DNA of 64,000 bases from Bacteroidales bacterium (lineage in GTDB: Bacteria; Bacteroidota; Bacteroidia; Bacteroidales; F082): the NCBI GenBank assembly GCA_017965765.1, contig JAGCPJ010000002.1, positions 1 to 64,000 on the forward strand, in the 5' to 3' direction. Of this stretch, positions 6,960-16,221 are shown in pieces. The position numbers and the translations under genes were made by a program. The number at the start of each line of letters is the position of its first letter. Position 1 is the stretch's first letter. The notes under the pieces were generated by a model, which was not told the DNA's origin, made no database searches, and worked only from the letters and a program-made list of their open reading frames with translations.

Positions 6960-8009
6960 ATGTCAGTTTTTAAAGACAAAACCCTATTGATTACTGGTGG
7001 GACAGGCAGTTTCGGCAATGCTGTGCTGAATCGCTTTTTGAGAACGGATATCGGTGAGATCCGCATCTTCTCACGTGACGAAAAGAAACAGGATGACATG
7101 CGTCATGAGTATCAGGCCAGAATGCCTGAAGTGTCGCATAAAATCAAGTTCTATATCGGCGATGTCCGCAACAAGTCAACCTTGAAATATGCCATGAAGG
7201 GCGTGGACTATGTGTTCCATGCCGCTGCCTTGAAGCAAGTGCCCAGCTGCGAGTTCTTCCCCATGGAAGCCGTGAAGACCAACGTGATCGGTACCGACAA
7301 CACGTTGAACGCTGCCATCGATGCCGGCGTGAAGTGTGTGATCTGCCTCTCCACAGACAAAGCGGCTTATCCTATCAATGCTATGGGTATCACCAAAGCC
7401 ATTGAGGAAAAAATCGCGGTGGCCAAAAGTCGCTATAGCGGTGACACGAAGATCTGCTGTACGCGCTATGGCAACGTGATGTGCAGTCGAGGCTCCGTCA
7501 TCCCGCTGTGGATCGACCAGATCCGTCACGGCAATCCCATTACCTTGACGGAACCCAAGATGACTCGTTTCATCATGAGTCTCGAAGAGGCGGTTGACCT
7601 GGTGCTCTTTGCCTTTGAACATGGACAGAATGGTGACATCCTGGTGCAGAAGGCACCTGCCTGTACTATTCAGACTCAGGCTGAGGCGGTATGCGAACTC
7701 TTCGGTGGCAAGAAAGAGGATATCAAAGTGATTGGTATCCGTCACGGTGAAAAGATGTATGAGACGCTGCTGACCAAAGAGGAATGTGCCAAGGCCGAGG
7801 ATATGGGTGACTTCTACCGTGTCCCCGCTGATAACCGCGACCTGAATTACGATAAGTTCTTTATTGAAGGCGACGCCAAACGGGCTACCATTGACGAGTT
7901 TAACTCCGACAATACCAGACGGCTGAATCTTGAAGAGACCAAGGCTAAGATTGCAAGTCTGGAATACATCCAGAATGAATTGGCTGGAATTCCCAATCTT
8001 TCGAAATAA
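6960..8009 (+). CDS. wbjB: UDP-GlcNAc 4,6-dehydratase/epimerase (WbjB/FnlA/CapE type)
   Basis: A 349-aa SDR of the polysaccharide-biosynthesis (CapD-like) family. Motifs: TGGTGSFGNAV near residue 12, HAAALKQVPSCEF near 84, LSTDKAAYPINAMG near 127. In the last motif the usual catalytic Tyr of YxxxK is Met (MGITK), a known trait of CapE/FlaA1-like L-FucNAc enzymes that distinguishes them from PseB. It dehydrates UDP-GlcNAc with C5 inversion to the 4-keto-6-deoxy-L sugar, the first step to UDP-L-FucNAc. The stop overlaps the next ATG by one base. Confidence 0.88.
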   Translation: MSVFKDKTLLITGGTGSFGNAVLNRFLRTDIGEIRIFSRDEKKQDDMRHEYQARMPEVSHKIKFYIGDVRNKSTLKYAMKGVDYVFHAAALKQVPSCEFFPMEAVKTNVIGTDNTLNAAIDAGVKCVICLSTDKAAYPINAMGITKAIEEKIAVAKSRYSGDTKICCTRYGNVMCSRGSVIPLWIDQIRHGNPITLTEPKMTRFIMSLEEAVDLVLFAFEHGQNGDILVQKAPACTIQTQAEAVCELFGGKKEDIKVIGIRHGEKMYETLLTKEECAKAEDMGDFYRVPADNRDLNYDKFFIEGDAKRATIDEFNSDNTRRLNLEETKAKIASLEYIQNELAGIPNLSK

Positions 8010-9178
8010 TGAAAATTCTGGTTACTGGATCGAAAGGATTTGTGGGTAAGAACCTCTGTGCCCAGCTGGACAATATTGCTACCGGCAAGGCGCGGTGGTA
8101 CAAAGTACCCGCTGAAGGACTGCAAGTCTTCCAGTATGACCTCGATTCCAACCCAGAGGAGCTGGAGACCTACTGCAAGGAGGCGGATTTTGTCTTTAAT
8201 CTAGCAGGGGTGAATCGTCCCAAAGATCCGGAAGAGTTCATGAAAGGCAACTTCGGTTTTGCCACCTCGTTGCTCAATACGCTCAAGAAATATAAGAACA
8301 CCTGCCCCGTGATGATTTCATCCTCCAGCCAGGCTGCCTTGGATAATCCATACGGTCAGTCCAAGAAAGCAGGGGAGGAGCTGATGTTCCAGTACGCAGA
8401 AGAAACCGGAGCCAAAGTGCTGGTGTACCGTTTTCCGAATCTTTTCGGGAAGTGGTGCAGGCCGAACTACAATTCAGTCGTTGCCACATTCTGTTACAAC
8501 ATTGCCAACGGACTTCCCATCCAGGTCAACGACCCTGACGTGATGCTGAATCTGGTCTATATCGATGACGTGGTGGATGAATTGATCGGTGCATTGACTG
8601 GTGATGAGTTCAAAGAAGGCAAGTTCTGCTATGTTCCCCATGTGCACAAGGTTCGTTTGGGTGACATCGTGGACTTGCTTTATTCGTTTGATATGGGCCG
8701 CCCAAATCTCCAGATTCCTTTTGTTAGCGACTCGTTCCGTAAAGCTTTATATTCCACTTACACCTCCTATCTTCCCAAAGAAAAGATCGCTTATTCCTTG
8801 GAGATGAAGAAAGACGATCGTGGCAGCTTCACGGAATTCATCCACACGGAAAACCACGGCCAAGTGAGTATCAATGTCACCAAACCTGGCATTACCAAAG
8901 GTCAGCATTGGCATCACAATCTCGTTGAGCGTTTCCTGGTGGTGAGTGGCCATGGGTTGATCCAACTCCGAAAAGAAGGGGTGGATGAAAATGGCAATAA
9001 GTATCCTGTGTTGAACTATGAGGTAAGTGGCGACAACCTCCGGGTAGTGGAGATGATTGCCGGTTATACCCACAACTTGATCAATCTATCCGATACTGAG
9101 GACATGGTGACGGTCATTTGGGCGAATGCCTGCTTTGACCCCAAACGTCCCGATACTTATTATGACCCTGTAGAATAA
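8009..9178 (+). CDS. wbjC: Bifunctional UDP-sugar epimerase/reductase with C-terminal cupin (WbjC/FnlB/CapF type)
   Basis: 389 aa. The N-terminal SDR domain starts KILVTGSKGFVGKNLC and runs to about residue 250; the C-terminal cupin (about 270-389) has the metal-site stretch GQHWHHNLVERFLVVSG. CapF uses the cupin to epimerise C3 of the 4-keto sugar and the SDR domain to reduce C4, giving UDP-2-acetamido-2,6-dideoxy-L-talose for the 2-epimerase encoded at 5788. Domain order and length match CapF. Together the three genes at 5788-9178 form a complete UDP-L-FucNAc set. Confidence 0.9.
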   Translation: MKILVTGSKGFVGKNLCAQLDNIATGKARWYKVPAEGLQVFQYDLDSNPEELETYCKEADFVFNLAGVNRPKDPEEFMKGNFGFATSLLNTLKKYKNTCPVMISSSSQAALDNPYGQSKKAGEELMFQYAEETGAKVLVYRFPNLFGKWCRPNYNSVVATFCYNIANGLPIQVNDPDVMLNLVYIDDVVDELIGALTGDEFKEGKFCYVPHVHKVRLGDIVDLLYSFDMGRPNLQIPFVSDSFRKALYSTYTSYLPKEKIAYSLEMKKDDRGSFTEFIHTENHGQVSINVTKPGITKGQHWHHNLVERFLVVSGHGLIQLRKEGVDENGNKYPVLNYEVSGDNLRVVEMIAGYTHNLINLSDTEDMVTVIWANACFDPKRPDTYYDPVE

Positions 9179-9186
9179 TTGCTTTT

Positions 9187-10221
9187 ATGTTGAATCTAGA
9201 TAACAAAGTCATTCTCATTACTGGCGGTTCGGGAGCCTTTGGACGCAAGTTCATTGACATCACCTTGCGTGATTATCCTGGAGTGAGAAAGATCATCATC
9301 TATTCTCGAGATGAGATGAAGCATCTCGAGATGATGCAGCTGTATCCACGCAAGCAGTATCCACAACTTCGCTTCTTCGTGGGCGATGTTCGTGACAAGG
9401 AGCGTCTGATGCGTGCTTGTGAAGGTGTGGATGTGCTCATCCATGCTGCCACCATGATGACACTTCAGGCTTCGGAATATAATCCGGATGAAACCATCAA
9501 AACCAACATCCTGGGGTCCCAAAATGTGATCGACTGCGCATTGAGATGTCGCATTAGAAATGTCATCGCTTTATCCTCCGACAAAGCATGCTCTCCAGCT
9601 AGCCTTTATGGTGCCTCCCAGCTGGTCTCCGACAAGCTGTTCGTAGCAGCGAATAATATCACGGGAGGCAAGGACATTCATTTCTCGGTGATACGTTACG
9701 GTAATGTGTTGGGAACCAAAGGCTCGGTGTTCCATACATTCATGGAACGCAGCAAACTGGGCGGTCGTGAGCTGCCTATCACCGACAAACGTATGACTCG
9801 TTTCCTGATCTCCAACCAACAAGTGGTTGATATGGTGCATTATGTTATCGAAAAGCAGATGGGAGGCGAGATATTCGTTCCCAAAATGCCGTCCTATCGT
9901 GTAACGGATCTAGCCACTGCTATAGCTCCCAAGATGACGCTAGTTGAAGTGGGAAAGCGTGTGGGTGAAAAAGTCGCAGATGATCTCATTGCAGAAAGTG
10001 ACGCACTTAGCACATTGGAAACCAGGGACTTTTATGTGATTATTCCTTTCATGTCCTACATGGATAACACCAGCAAGGAAGAGTATATGGAGTATTACAA
10101 GGCGAATCCAGTCCCTGAAGATTTCCATTATAGTTCTAACAGCAACACGGTGTTTGAGACGGTTGAGACACTTCGGGAAAAAATACGTCGTTATATCGAT
10201 TATAATTTTAAAGCAAGATGA
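9187..10221 (+). CDS. pseB: PseB-like UDP-GlcNAc 4,6-dehydratase with substituted active-site residues
   Basis: A 344-aa SDR (GGSGAFGRKF near residue 13) followed directly by pseC, so it occupies the PseB slot: UDP-GlcNAc to UDP-4-keto-6-deoxy-L-AltNAc precursor. Asp132, Lys133 and Tyr141 of the catalytic region are present (LSSDKACSPASLYGAS). The lysine of YxxxK is Gln145, and the usual A-L-K-Q-V-P stretch reads T-M-M-T-L-Q (89-94), losing another conserved Lys and the Pro. Either activity is altered or lost, or this is a divergent paralogue. The CapE-like enzyme encoded at 6960 makes the same kind of 4-keto intermediate and could feed PseC. Confidence 0.75.
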   Translation: MLNLDNKVILITGGSGAFGRKFIDITLRDYPGVRKIIIYSRDEMKHLEMMQLYPRKQYPQLRFFVGDVRDKERLMRACEGVDVLIHAATMMTLQASEYNPDETIKTNILGSQNVIDCALRCRIRNVIALSSDKACSPASLYGASQLVSDKLFVAANNITGGKDIHFSVIRYGNVLGTKGSVFHTFMERSKLGGRELPITDKRMTRFLISNQQVVDMVHYVIEKQMGGEIFVPKMPSYRVTDLATAIAPKMTLVEVGKRVGEKVADDLIAESDALSTLETRDFYVIIPFMSYMDNTSKEEYMEYYKANPVPEDFHYSSNSNTVFETVETLREKIRRYIDYNFKAR

Positions 10222-11381
10222 TAACCAAACCAATTCCTTACGGACACCAGCACATCACCCAAGAGGATGTGGATGCCGTCGTTGCGGCATTGAAGTCCGA
10301 CTATATGACTCAAGGTCCGCGTATCGGCGAGTTTGAGAAACAGTTCGCCGACTACCTGGGCTGCAAGTATGCTTGCATGGTTAGCAACGGCACCGCCGCA
10401 CTGCACCTCTGCGCCATGGCCCTCGACATCAAACCGGGCGACAAGATCATCACCACGCCCATCACCTTCGTGGCCTCAGCCAACGGCTTCCGCTACCAAG
10501 GTGCCGAGGTGGTGTTCTGCGATATCGACCCTAAGTCGTTCTTGATGGACCTCGACAAGCTGGAACAGCTCCTGAAAGCCTCGCCCAAAGGGACCTACAA
10601 GGCTGTCGTTCCCGTGGACTTCGCAGGCTATCCCATCGATGAGGAACGGCTGCGCAACCTCGCCGACGAATACGGATTCGCCATCGTGGTGGATGCCTGC
10701 CATGCCCCCGGAGGGAGCTTCATCGACAGCAAAGGGGAGAAGCAGATGGTGGGCAACTGCAAATATGCCGACCTTACCGTGTTCTCGTTCCACCCCGTCA
10801 AGCATATTGCCACCGGCGAAGGCGGCGCCGTGACCACCAACCGTAAAGACCTTTACGACAGAGTGGCGCTGTTCCGTACCCATGGCATCACCAAAGACCC
10901 CGCGCTGCTAGAAAAGAACGACGGCGGCTGGTACTATGAGATGCAGGAACTGGGATACAACTACCGCATCACCGAGATGCAGGCCGCCTTGGGCATGAGC
11001 CAGCTGAGACGCCTCGACTGGAGCATCGCCCGCCGTAACGAGATCGCCGAGAAATACGACGAGGCTTTCAAAGGTACCTCGGTGAAGACACCCTTCCGCG
11101 CCCAAGGGCTTGTCCATGCCTTCCACCTCTACATCATCCAGGTGGATCCTGCCAAGCGTAAGGGTTTGTACGACCACTTGAGAGCGAACAACATCTTCTC
11201 GCAAGTGCTCTATATCCCCGCCCATACCATGCCTTACTACAGACAGTTCGGCTGGAAAGAAGGCGACATGCCGGTCGCAGAGGATTATTACACTAAATGC
11301 CTGGCCTTGCCGATGTTCCCGACCTTGACCGAAGAGGAACAGGACTGGGTGATTGAAAAAGTTAAAGAATTCATGCAATAA
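10218..11381 (+). CDS. pseC: PseC, UDP-4-amino-4,6-dideoxy-L-AltNAc aminotransferase
   Basis: A 387-aa PLP-dependent DegT/DnrJ-family enzyme. Motifs: NGTAALHLCAMAL (about 57), TTPITFVASAN (about 81), VVDACHAPGG (about 155), then FSFHPVKHIATGEGGAV carrying the PLP lysine (about 195). It transaminates C4 of the keto sugar made by PseB (or by the CapE-like enzyme) using glutamate. Overlaps the PseB-like gene by 4 bp and pseF by 1 bp, so the three are co-translated. The sequence is GC-richer than its neighbours on both sides. Confidence 0.9.
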   Translation: MITKPIPYGHQHITQEDVDAVVAALKSDYMTQGPRIGEFEKQFADYLGCKYACMVSNGTAALHLCAMALDIKPGDKIITTPITFVASANGFRYQGAEVVFCDIDPKSFLMDLDKLEQLLKASPKGTYKAVVPVDFAGYPIDEERLRNLADEYGFAIVVDACHAPGGSFIDSKGEKQMVGNCKYADLTVFSFHPVKHIATGEGGAVTTNRKDLYDRVALFRTHGITKDPALLEKNDGGWYYEMQELGYNYRITEMQAALGMSQLRRLDWSIARRNEIAEKYDEAFKGTSVKTPFRAQGLVHAFHLYIIQVDPAKRKGLYDHLRANNIFSQVLYIPAHTMPYYRQFGWKEGDMPVAEDYYTKCLALPMFPTLTEEEQDWVIEKVKEFMQ

Positions 11382-12070
11382 TGAAAACGCTGTGTATCAT
11401 TCCGGCGCGAGGCGGTAGCAAACGAATCCCCCGCAAGAACATCAAACCTTTCATGGGCAAGCCGATTATGGCGTACTCCATTGAAGCTGCCCTGGCATCT
11501 GGCGTCTTTGACGAAGTGATGGTGTCCACCGACAGTGAGGAATTTGCCGAAGTGGCTCGTCAATATGGGGCAAAAGTGCCCTTCATGCGTTCCGAAAAGA
11601 CCTCCAATGACTATGCCATCACCGCGGATGTCATCAACGAAGTCCTTTCCATGTACCATGATCGGGGACAGGACTTTGATGTGATTTGCTGCCTGTATTC
11701 CACGGCTCCTTTTGTGACCTCAGAACGGCTTAAGGAAGCATACGCATTACTGGGTGACGAGGTGGACGCTTCGTTTACGGTGGTGGAGTATTCCTTCCCC
11801 GTGCAGCGAAGCCATAGGATCGATAAAGATGGCTACATACAAATGGTGCATCCGGAACATTACGCTACCCGCTCGCAAGACCTTGAAAAGACCTACCATG
11901 ATGCTGGACAGTTCTATTTTGTAAAGACCGCTACGTTCAAATCAGAACGGGTTTTATGGTGCAAGCGCACCAAACCGCTTGTCTTGTCAGAACTTGAAGT
12001 GCAAGACCTTGATACAGAGACCGACTGGAAGTTGGCGGAATTGAAGTATGAATTGATCCATAGGAAATAG
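11381..12070 (+). CDS. pseF: PseF, CMP-pseudaminic acid synthetase
   Basis: 229 aa, the normal length. The start MKTLCIIPARGGSKRIPRKN holds the CMP-sugar synthetase signature, followed by MAYSIEAAL, VSTDSEEFAEVA and DAGQFYF. It activates pseudaminic acid with CTP to CMP-Pse for the glycosyltransferase. Placement between pseC and pseI supports the Pse rather than the Neu5Ac or legionaminic specificity. The stop is 4 bp before the start of the broken acetyltransferase gene. Confidence 0.88.
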   Translation: MKTLCIIPARGGSKRIPRKNIKPFMGKPIMAYSIEAALASGVFDEVMVSTDSEEFAEVARQYGAKVPFMRSEKTSNDYAITADVINEVLSMYHDRGQDFDVICCLYSTAPFVTSERLKEAYALLGDEVDASFTVVEYSFPVQRSHRIDKDGYIQMVHPEHYATRSQDLEKTYHDAGQFYFVKTATFKSERVLWCKRTKPLVLSELEVQDLDTETDWKLAELKYELIHRK

Positions 12071-12074
12071 TTTT

Positions 12075-13085
12075 ATGCCTTCGTACGTCTGTTTGAAGCA
12101 ACAAGAACAACACTTCGGTGGATACTCCATCGTTCCGCTTCGCTATGAGGACCGATTCCTTATCATGAAGTAGCGCAATGAACAGATCTATCATCTACGT
12201 CAGGCAAGGCCGCTTACGGAAGATGACCAGCAGCGGTATTTCGATAATGTGGTCTCCAAATTGTATGACAATCCGAAACCTGAACAGATCCTTTTCTCTT
12301 ATCTGAAAGATGGTGCATGTATTGGCTATGGCGGCCTGGTCCATATCAATTGGATCGACCGTAATGCGGAGATCTCTTTTATCATGGATACAAGTCTTGA
12401 AGCAGCGCATTTTGCCGAGCATTGGAGCAACTATCTGACCATGCTCAAGGAAGTGGCTTTTACTGAGTTGAATTTGCATAAGATTTACACGTACGCCTTT
12501 GACCTTAGGCCTCATCTTTATACCATGCTGGAAGCCAATGGCTATACTCGCGAAGCTACCTTAAAGGAGCATTGCTTGTTTAATGGAGTCTATAAGGATG
12601 TTGTTCTTCATGCCTTGTGGAACGATCGTTACGATATCATCAATTATGTGGATTGTACCCCTGAACAGCAACGAGAGATCCTGGCCTTGAGAAATCGAGA
12701 CGATGTCCGAAAGTGGATGGTAAATACAGAGATTATTTTGGAGGAGAATCACTTCAAATTCGTTGAGAGTTTGAAAGGCAACTTGAATCGACTCTACTTT
12801 GCCATTTATAAAGAGGGACGATTGATGGGAACCTATAACTTGACTAACGAGGGGAATGGGGTTTGGGATCGGGGTATTATCGCCAACCCCGACATGCAAG
12901 GAACAGGGCAAACCGAGAAATGGGAACGCCAAATTTTGGGTAACCTGTCTCAATACGCCATTCAAGCTGTTTCCGCCAAGGTGAAGCCGGACAACATGAG
13001 ATCGATCAGCTATCACGAAAAAATAGGCTTCAAAGAACAAAACCGGGACAAAGATTACATCTATTATATTTTGCGATTATCATGA
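12075..13085 (+). pseudogene. pseH: Two-domain GNAT acetyltransferase (PseH-like) interrupted by an in-frame TAG
   Basis: ATG at 12075 opens a 336-codon frame closed once, by TAG at 12171-12173 (codon 33). The surrounding sequence I-M-K-stop-R-N-E-Q-I-Y-H strongly suggests a former Trp (TGG). Reading through, residues 15-190 and 195-336 both look like GNAT domains. The second (LRNRDDVRKWMVN..., then NPDMQGTGQTEKWE) resembles PseH, which acetylates N4 of the altrosamine intermediate. A downstream restart at GTG 12249 would cut away the first beta-alpha part of domain one. Its last bases overlap the PseI gene. Position inside the Pse operon supports the PseH role. Whether this is a real null allele or a sequencing error cannot be told here. 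Confidence 0.7.
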
Positions 13086-14089
13086 GCAAGACATTCATCA
13101 TCGCTGAATTATCGGCGAACCACAACGGCAGCAAACAAGTGGCCTTGGACAGTATCAGGGCTGCCAAGAAAGCTGGTGCGGATGCCATCAAGATTCAAAC
13201 CTACACAGCAGATACATTGACGCTGAATTGCGATGCACCTGATTTCAGACTAGGTAAAGGATTGTGGGAGGGCGAAACTTTCTATACGCTATATCAAAAA
13301 GCCTATACCCCTTGGGAGTGGCACGAGGAGATTTTCCGCGTGGCTCGTGAGGAAGGACTGGTGTGCTTCTCTACACCGTTCGACAAGACGGCCGTGGACC
13401 TTTTGGAGGAATTGAATAATCCCATCTATAAGATTGCCTCCTTTGAAATCACGGATATCCCGCTGATTAAATACATAGCCACCAAACACAAACCTGTGAT
13501 TCTTTCCACAGGGATTGCCATGGAAGAGGACATTCAGTTGGCTCTGGACACCCTCCGCGGAGAAGGCTGCAACGATATCACCCTGTTGAAATGCACCTCG
13601 GCTTATCCAGCACCTATTGAGGACGCCAACCTGCTCACGATCCCTGACATGAAACAGCGTTTCGGCGTGAGGGTTGGTTTGAGTGACCATACGGAAGGCG
13701 CCACTGTCCCCATGGCAGCTGTAGCTCTCGGAGCGGAAGTCGTGGAAAAACACTTCATCATCGACCGCTCCATCGGAGGCCCCGACAGCGCATTCTCCAT
13801 GGAAGCCCATGAGTTCAAAGCTATGGTGGAAAGCATCCGCCAAGTGGAAAAGGCGCTCGGAACCGTGAAGTATCCCACTGATCCTTCAAAGATCAAAGGC
13901 CGTGACTATTGCCGCTCACTGTATGTCGCAGAAGACGTGAAAGCAGGGGAGTTGATCACGGAGAAAAATGTGAGGAGTGTGCGGCCTGGTTATGGTGCCC
14001 ATCCCAAATATCTTGCTGAAGTGATTGGAAAACGTTTTGCGACAGATCACAATAAAGGGGAGAGGTTTGCGTTGGATATGGCTATTTGA
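13082..14089 (+). CDS. pseI: PseI, pseudaminic acid synthase
   Basis: A 335-aa NeuB-family enzyme. It opens with IIAELSANHNGS, has a KIQTYTADTLTL stretch, SFEITDIPLIKYIA, a GLSDHTEGATV motif and VEKHFIIDRSIGGPDSAFSM; a C-terminal SAF (antifreeze-like) domain covers about 275-335. It condenses phosphoenolpyruvate with 2,4-diacetamido-2,4,6-trideoxy-L-altrose. It overlaps the preceding acetyltransferase gene by 4 bp. The UDP-sugar hydrolase PseG that should supply its substrate was not found anywhere in the window. Confidence 0.9.
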   Translation: MSKTFIIAELSANHNGSKQVALDSIRAAKKAGADAIKIQTYTADTLTLNCDAPDFRLGKGLWEGETFYTLYQKAYTPWEWHEEIFRVAREEGLVCFSTPFDKTAVDLLEELNNPIYKIASFEITDIPLIKYIATKHKPVILSTGIAMEEDIQLALDTLRGEGCNDITLLKCTSAYPAPIEDANLLTIPDMKQRFGVRVGLSDHTEGATVPMAAVALGAEVVEKHFIIDRSIGGPDSAFSMEAHEFKAMVESIRQVEKALGTVKYPTDPSKIKGRDYCRSLYVAEDVKAGELITEKNVRSVRPGYGAHPKYLAEVIGKRFATDHNKGERFALDMAI

Positions 14090-14103
14090 TATTTAGACTG
14101 ATT

Positions 14104-14901
14104 ATGGAAGAATATATTAAATTAAGAGATATCCCATCCCAATGGGGTTTGAAAAAAGGAGATAGGGTTTTTATCTCCTCCGACATCACGGCTCTGGGTG
14201 AGGCGTGCTTGGAGCATGGCGACAGGTTCAAGCCGAATGACTTGCTGGATGCCGTCATCGAAGCTGTTGGCCCGGAAGGTACGATACTGCTTCCTACCTA
14301 TAACTGGGACTTCTGCCATGGGGGAACCTTCGACTACAACAAAACCAAAGGCAAAACGGGTAGTCTTGGCAATCTGGCATTGAAAAGACCGGACTTCAAA
14401 CGGACCCAGCACCCCATCTACTCATTCGCCGTTTGGGGAAAAGACCAGGAATACTTGTGCGGCCTTCAGAACAAATCATCATTTGAGGAAGACTCGCCTT
14501 TCGGGTATATGAACCGCTGTAAGGTGACCAATATTCTTATCAACGTCCCGTTTGAGCATAGTTTTACTTACGTGCATTACGTCGAACAGATGATGGAAAA
14601 CAAATTGGAAATCCATTACCGTTATCACAAAGACTTCACCTCTTTATATAGGGATAAAGATGGTAACGAGGAGATGCGTACGTATTCCATGTTTGTGAGG
14701 TATCTTGATCTGGAACCGATTTCATCTGAGTCTCGAGGCAATTTGTTGAGAAATATGCTGTCGGAGGCTGGAACCATGAGCTCGTTCTTTATAAACGGTG
14801 TCGAATTCAAGAAAGTCGATATGGCAGCCAGTGTGCCGACCATTGTCGAATACCTTAAAGTCGGTCCCTATTACGGGAAGAAGTATAGTTTGAAATCATA
14901 A
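14104..14901 (+). CDS. AAC(3)-family N-acyltransferase, probably acting on a sugar
   Basis: About 265 aa. The start MEEYIKLRDIPSQWGLKKGD and the stretches PEGTILLPTYNWDFCHGG and FKRTQHPIYSFAVWG are typical of the antibiotic N-acetyltransferase (AAC(3)) fold. I prefer ATG 14104 over the in-frame TTG at 14086. Members of this family are common in O-antigen and capsule clusters, where they acylate amino sugars with acetyl or other acyl groups. Here the gene follows PseI and precedes an acyl carrier protein module, so it may transfer a non-acetyl group. Antibiotic resistance is not implied. Confidence 0.75.
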   Translation: MEEYIKLRDIPSQWGLKKGDRVFISSDITALGEACLEHGDRFKPNDLLDAVIEAVGPEGTILLPTYNWDFCHGGTFDYNKTKGKTGSLGNLALKRPDFKRTQHPIYSFAVWGKDQEYLCGLQNKSSFEEDSPFGYMNRCKVTNILINVPFEHSFTYVHYVEQMMENKLEIHYRYHKDFTSLYRDKDGNEEMRTYSMFVRYLDLEPISSESRGNLLRNMLSEAGTMSSFFINGVEFKKVDMAASVPTIVEYLKVGPYYGKKYSLKS

Positions 14902-14914
14902 ATAGATTGTTTCG

Positions 14915-16192
14915 ATGCAAAAGGGACAAGTAATGTATGATCTTGCGGCTCGGATGTTTCCGATTTGCCGCAGTATCACGGGCGACGGCTTCCGTGAGAG
15001 CCTGAATATCATTCGGGAGATCGTTCCTGAAATCAAGGTTTTTGAAGTGCCCACCGGTACCCCGGTGTTCGACTGGACCGTGCCCAAGGAATGGAATATT
15101 CGCGGCGGTGGCATCTATCGCCTTAACGGTGAAAAGGTGGTCGATTTCAAAGACTCCAATCTCCATATTTTAGGCTATTCTTTGCCTATCAATGCCATTG
15201 TTAGCCGTGAAGAACTGCTGGAACATGTCTATACCCAACCCGAACAACCGGACTGGATTCCTTATGTGACTTCCTATTACAAGGAACGCTGGGGATTCTG
15301 TATGACAGAGAAACAAAAACAGTCCTTGCATGACGAACAATATCAGGTGATCATTGACAGTTCGCTCAAAGAGGGCAGCCTTACCTACGGTGAGCTGGTC
15401 ATCCCTGGCGAGTCGGAAGAGGAAATCCTGTTCTCGACCTATCTTTGCCATCCATCCATGGCCAACAACGAACTGTCGGGACCTGTGGTTCAAACGGAAC
15501 TGATCAACTATGTGAAACAGCTACCCCAACGCCGCTATACCTACCGGTTCGTCTTCATCCCTGAAACCATCGGTTCCATCACCTATTGCAGCCGTAACCT
15601 CGACGTGCTTCAGAAAAACGTGAAAGCGGGATTCGTGCTGAGTTGCGTTGGAGATGACATGGCCTATTCCATTGTGGCTTCCCGTTATGGGAATACACTT
15701 GCCGACAGGGTCTTGCTGAATGTGCTCAAACACCATACGGAAGACAAGTATGTTTACTACTCCTTCCTGAAGCGTGGCTCCGACGAGCGTGAATACTGCG
15801 CTCCAGGCGTGGACTTACCCGTTGTGGGATTCTGCAGGACCAAGTACGGTGTCTATCCGGAATACCATACTTCGGCCGATGACATGAGCCTTATTTCTCC
15901 TGAAGGATTGCAGGGCGCCTACGAAGCGATGGTGAAAGTGATCGATGCCCTTGAATGGAATTACAACTACAGGGTGTTGTGCAAAGGTGAGCCCCAGCTG
16001 GGTAAACGTGGACTGTATCCCACCATCAGCCAAAAAGGATCGTATGACTCCGTCATCGCCATGAAGGATTTCCTGGCGTATGCCGATGGAAAAAACGATT
16101 TGATTGGCATCAGCGAAATCATCGGTCAACCGATTGACCTGCTGATACCCATAGCAAAGAAAATGATGGACAACCAATTGGTTTGTAAATAA
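14915..16192 (+). CDS. DUF4910/aminopeptidase-like protein of polysaccharide clusters
   Basis: A 425-aa cytoplasmic protein with an M28-like fold. After the opening AARMFPICRSITGDGFRESL come FEVPTGTPVFDWTVPKEWNI, EILFSTYLCHPSMANNELSG (putative His/Asp metal region), FIPETIGSITYCSRN and DLPVVGFCRTKYGVYPEYHT. The C-terminal 80 residues look like a small winged domain. These proteins (DUF4910 with DUF2172) are repeatedly found in surface-polysaccharide loci, but no reaction is established to my knowledge. ATG 14915 was used; ATG 14933 is an alternative. It sits between the acyltransferase and the first ACP. Confidence 0.7.
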   Translation: MQKGQVMYDLAARMFPICRSITGDGFRESLNIIREIVPEIKVFEVPTGTPVFDWTVPKEWNIRGGGIYRLNGEKVVDFKDSNLHILGYSLPINAIVSREELLEHVYTQPEQPDWIPYVTSYYKERWGFCMTEKQKQSLHDEQYQVIIDSSLKEGSLTYGELVIPGESEEEILFSTYLCHPSMANNELSGPVVQTELINYVKQLPQRRYTYRFVFIPETIGSITYCSRNLDVLQKNVKAGFVLSCVGDDMAYSIVASRYGNTLADRVLLNVLKHHTEDKYVYYSFLKRGSDEREYCAPGVDLPVVGFCRTKYGVYPEYHTSADDMSLISPEGLQGAYEAMVKVIDALEWNYNYRVLCKGEPQLGKRGLYPTISQKGSYDSVIAMKDFLAYADGKNDLIGISEIIGQPIDLLIPIAKKMMDNQLVCK

Positions 16193-16221
16193 TAATATTG
16201 AACAAATAAAAGAGTAGAATC

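Noticed and set aside
12171..12173. Programmed TAG recoding (pyrrolysine or alternative code)
   Set aside because: Only one such codon was found and many other genes in the window end normally with TAG.
12249..13085. Independent 278-aa acetyltransferase starting at GTG 12249
   Set aside because: The in-frame upstream sequence back to ATG 12075 continues the GNAT domain, so the short frame is the remainder of an interrupted gene.
14104..14901. Aminoglycoside resistance gene
   Set aside because: The AAC(3) fold is common in polysaccharide loci and the neighbours are all sugar-pathway genes.
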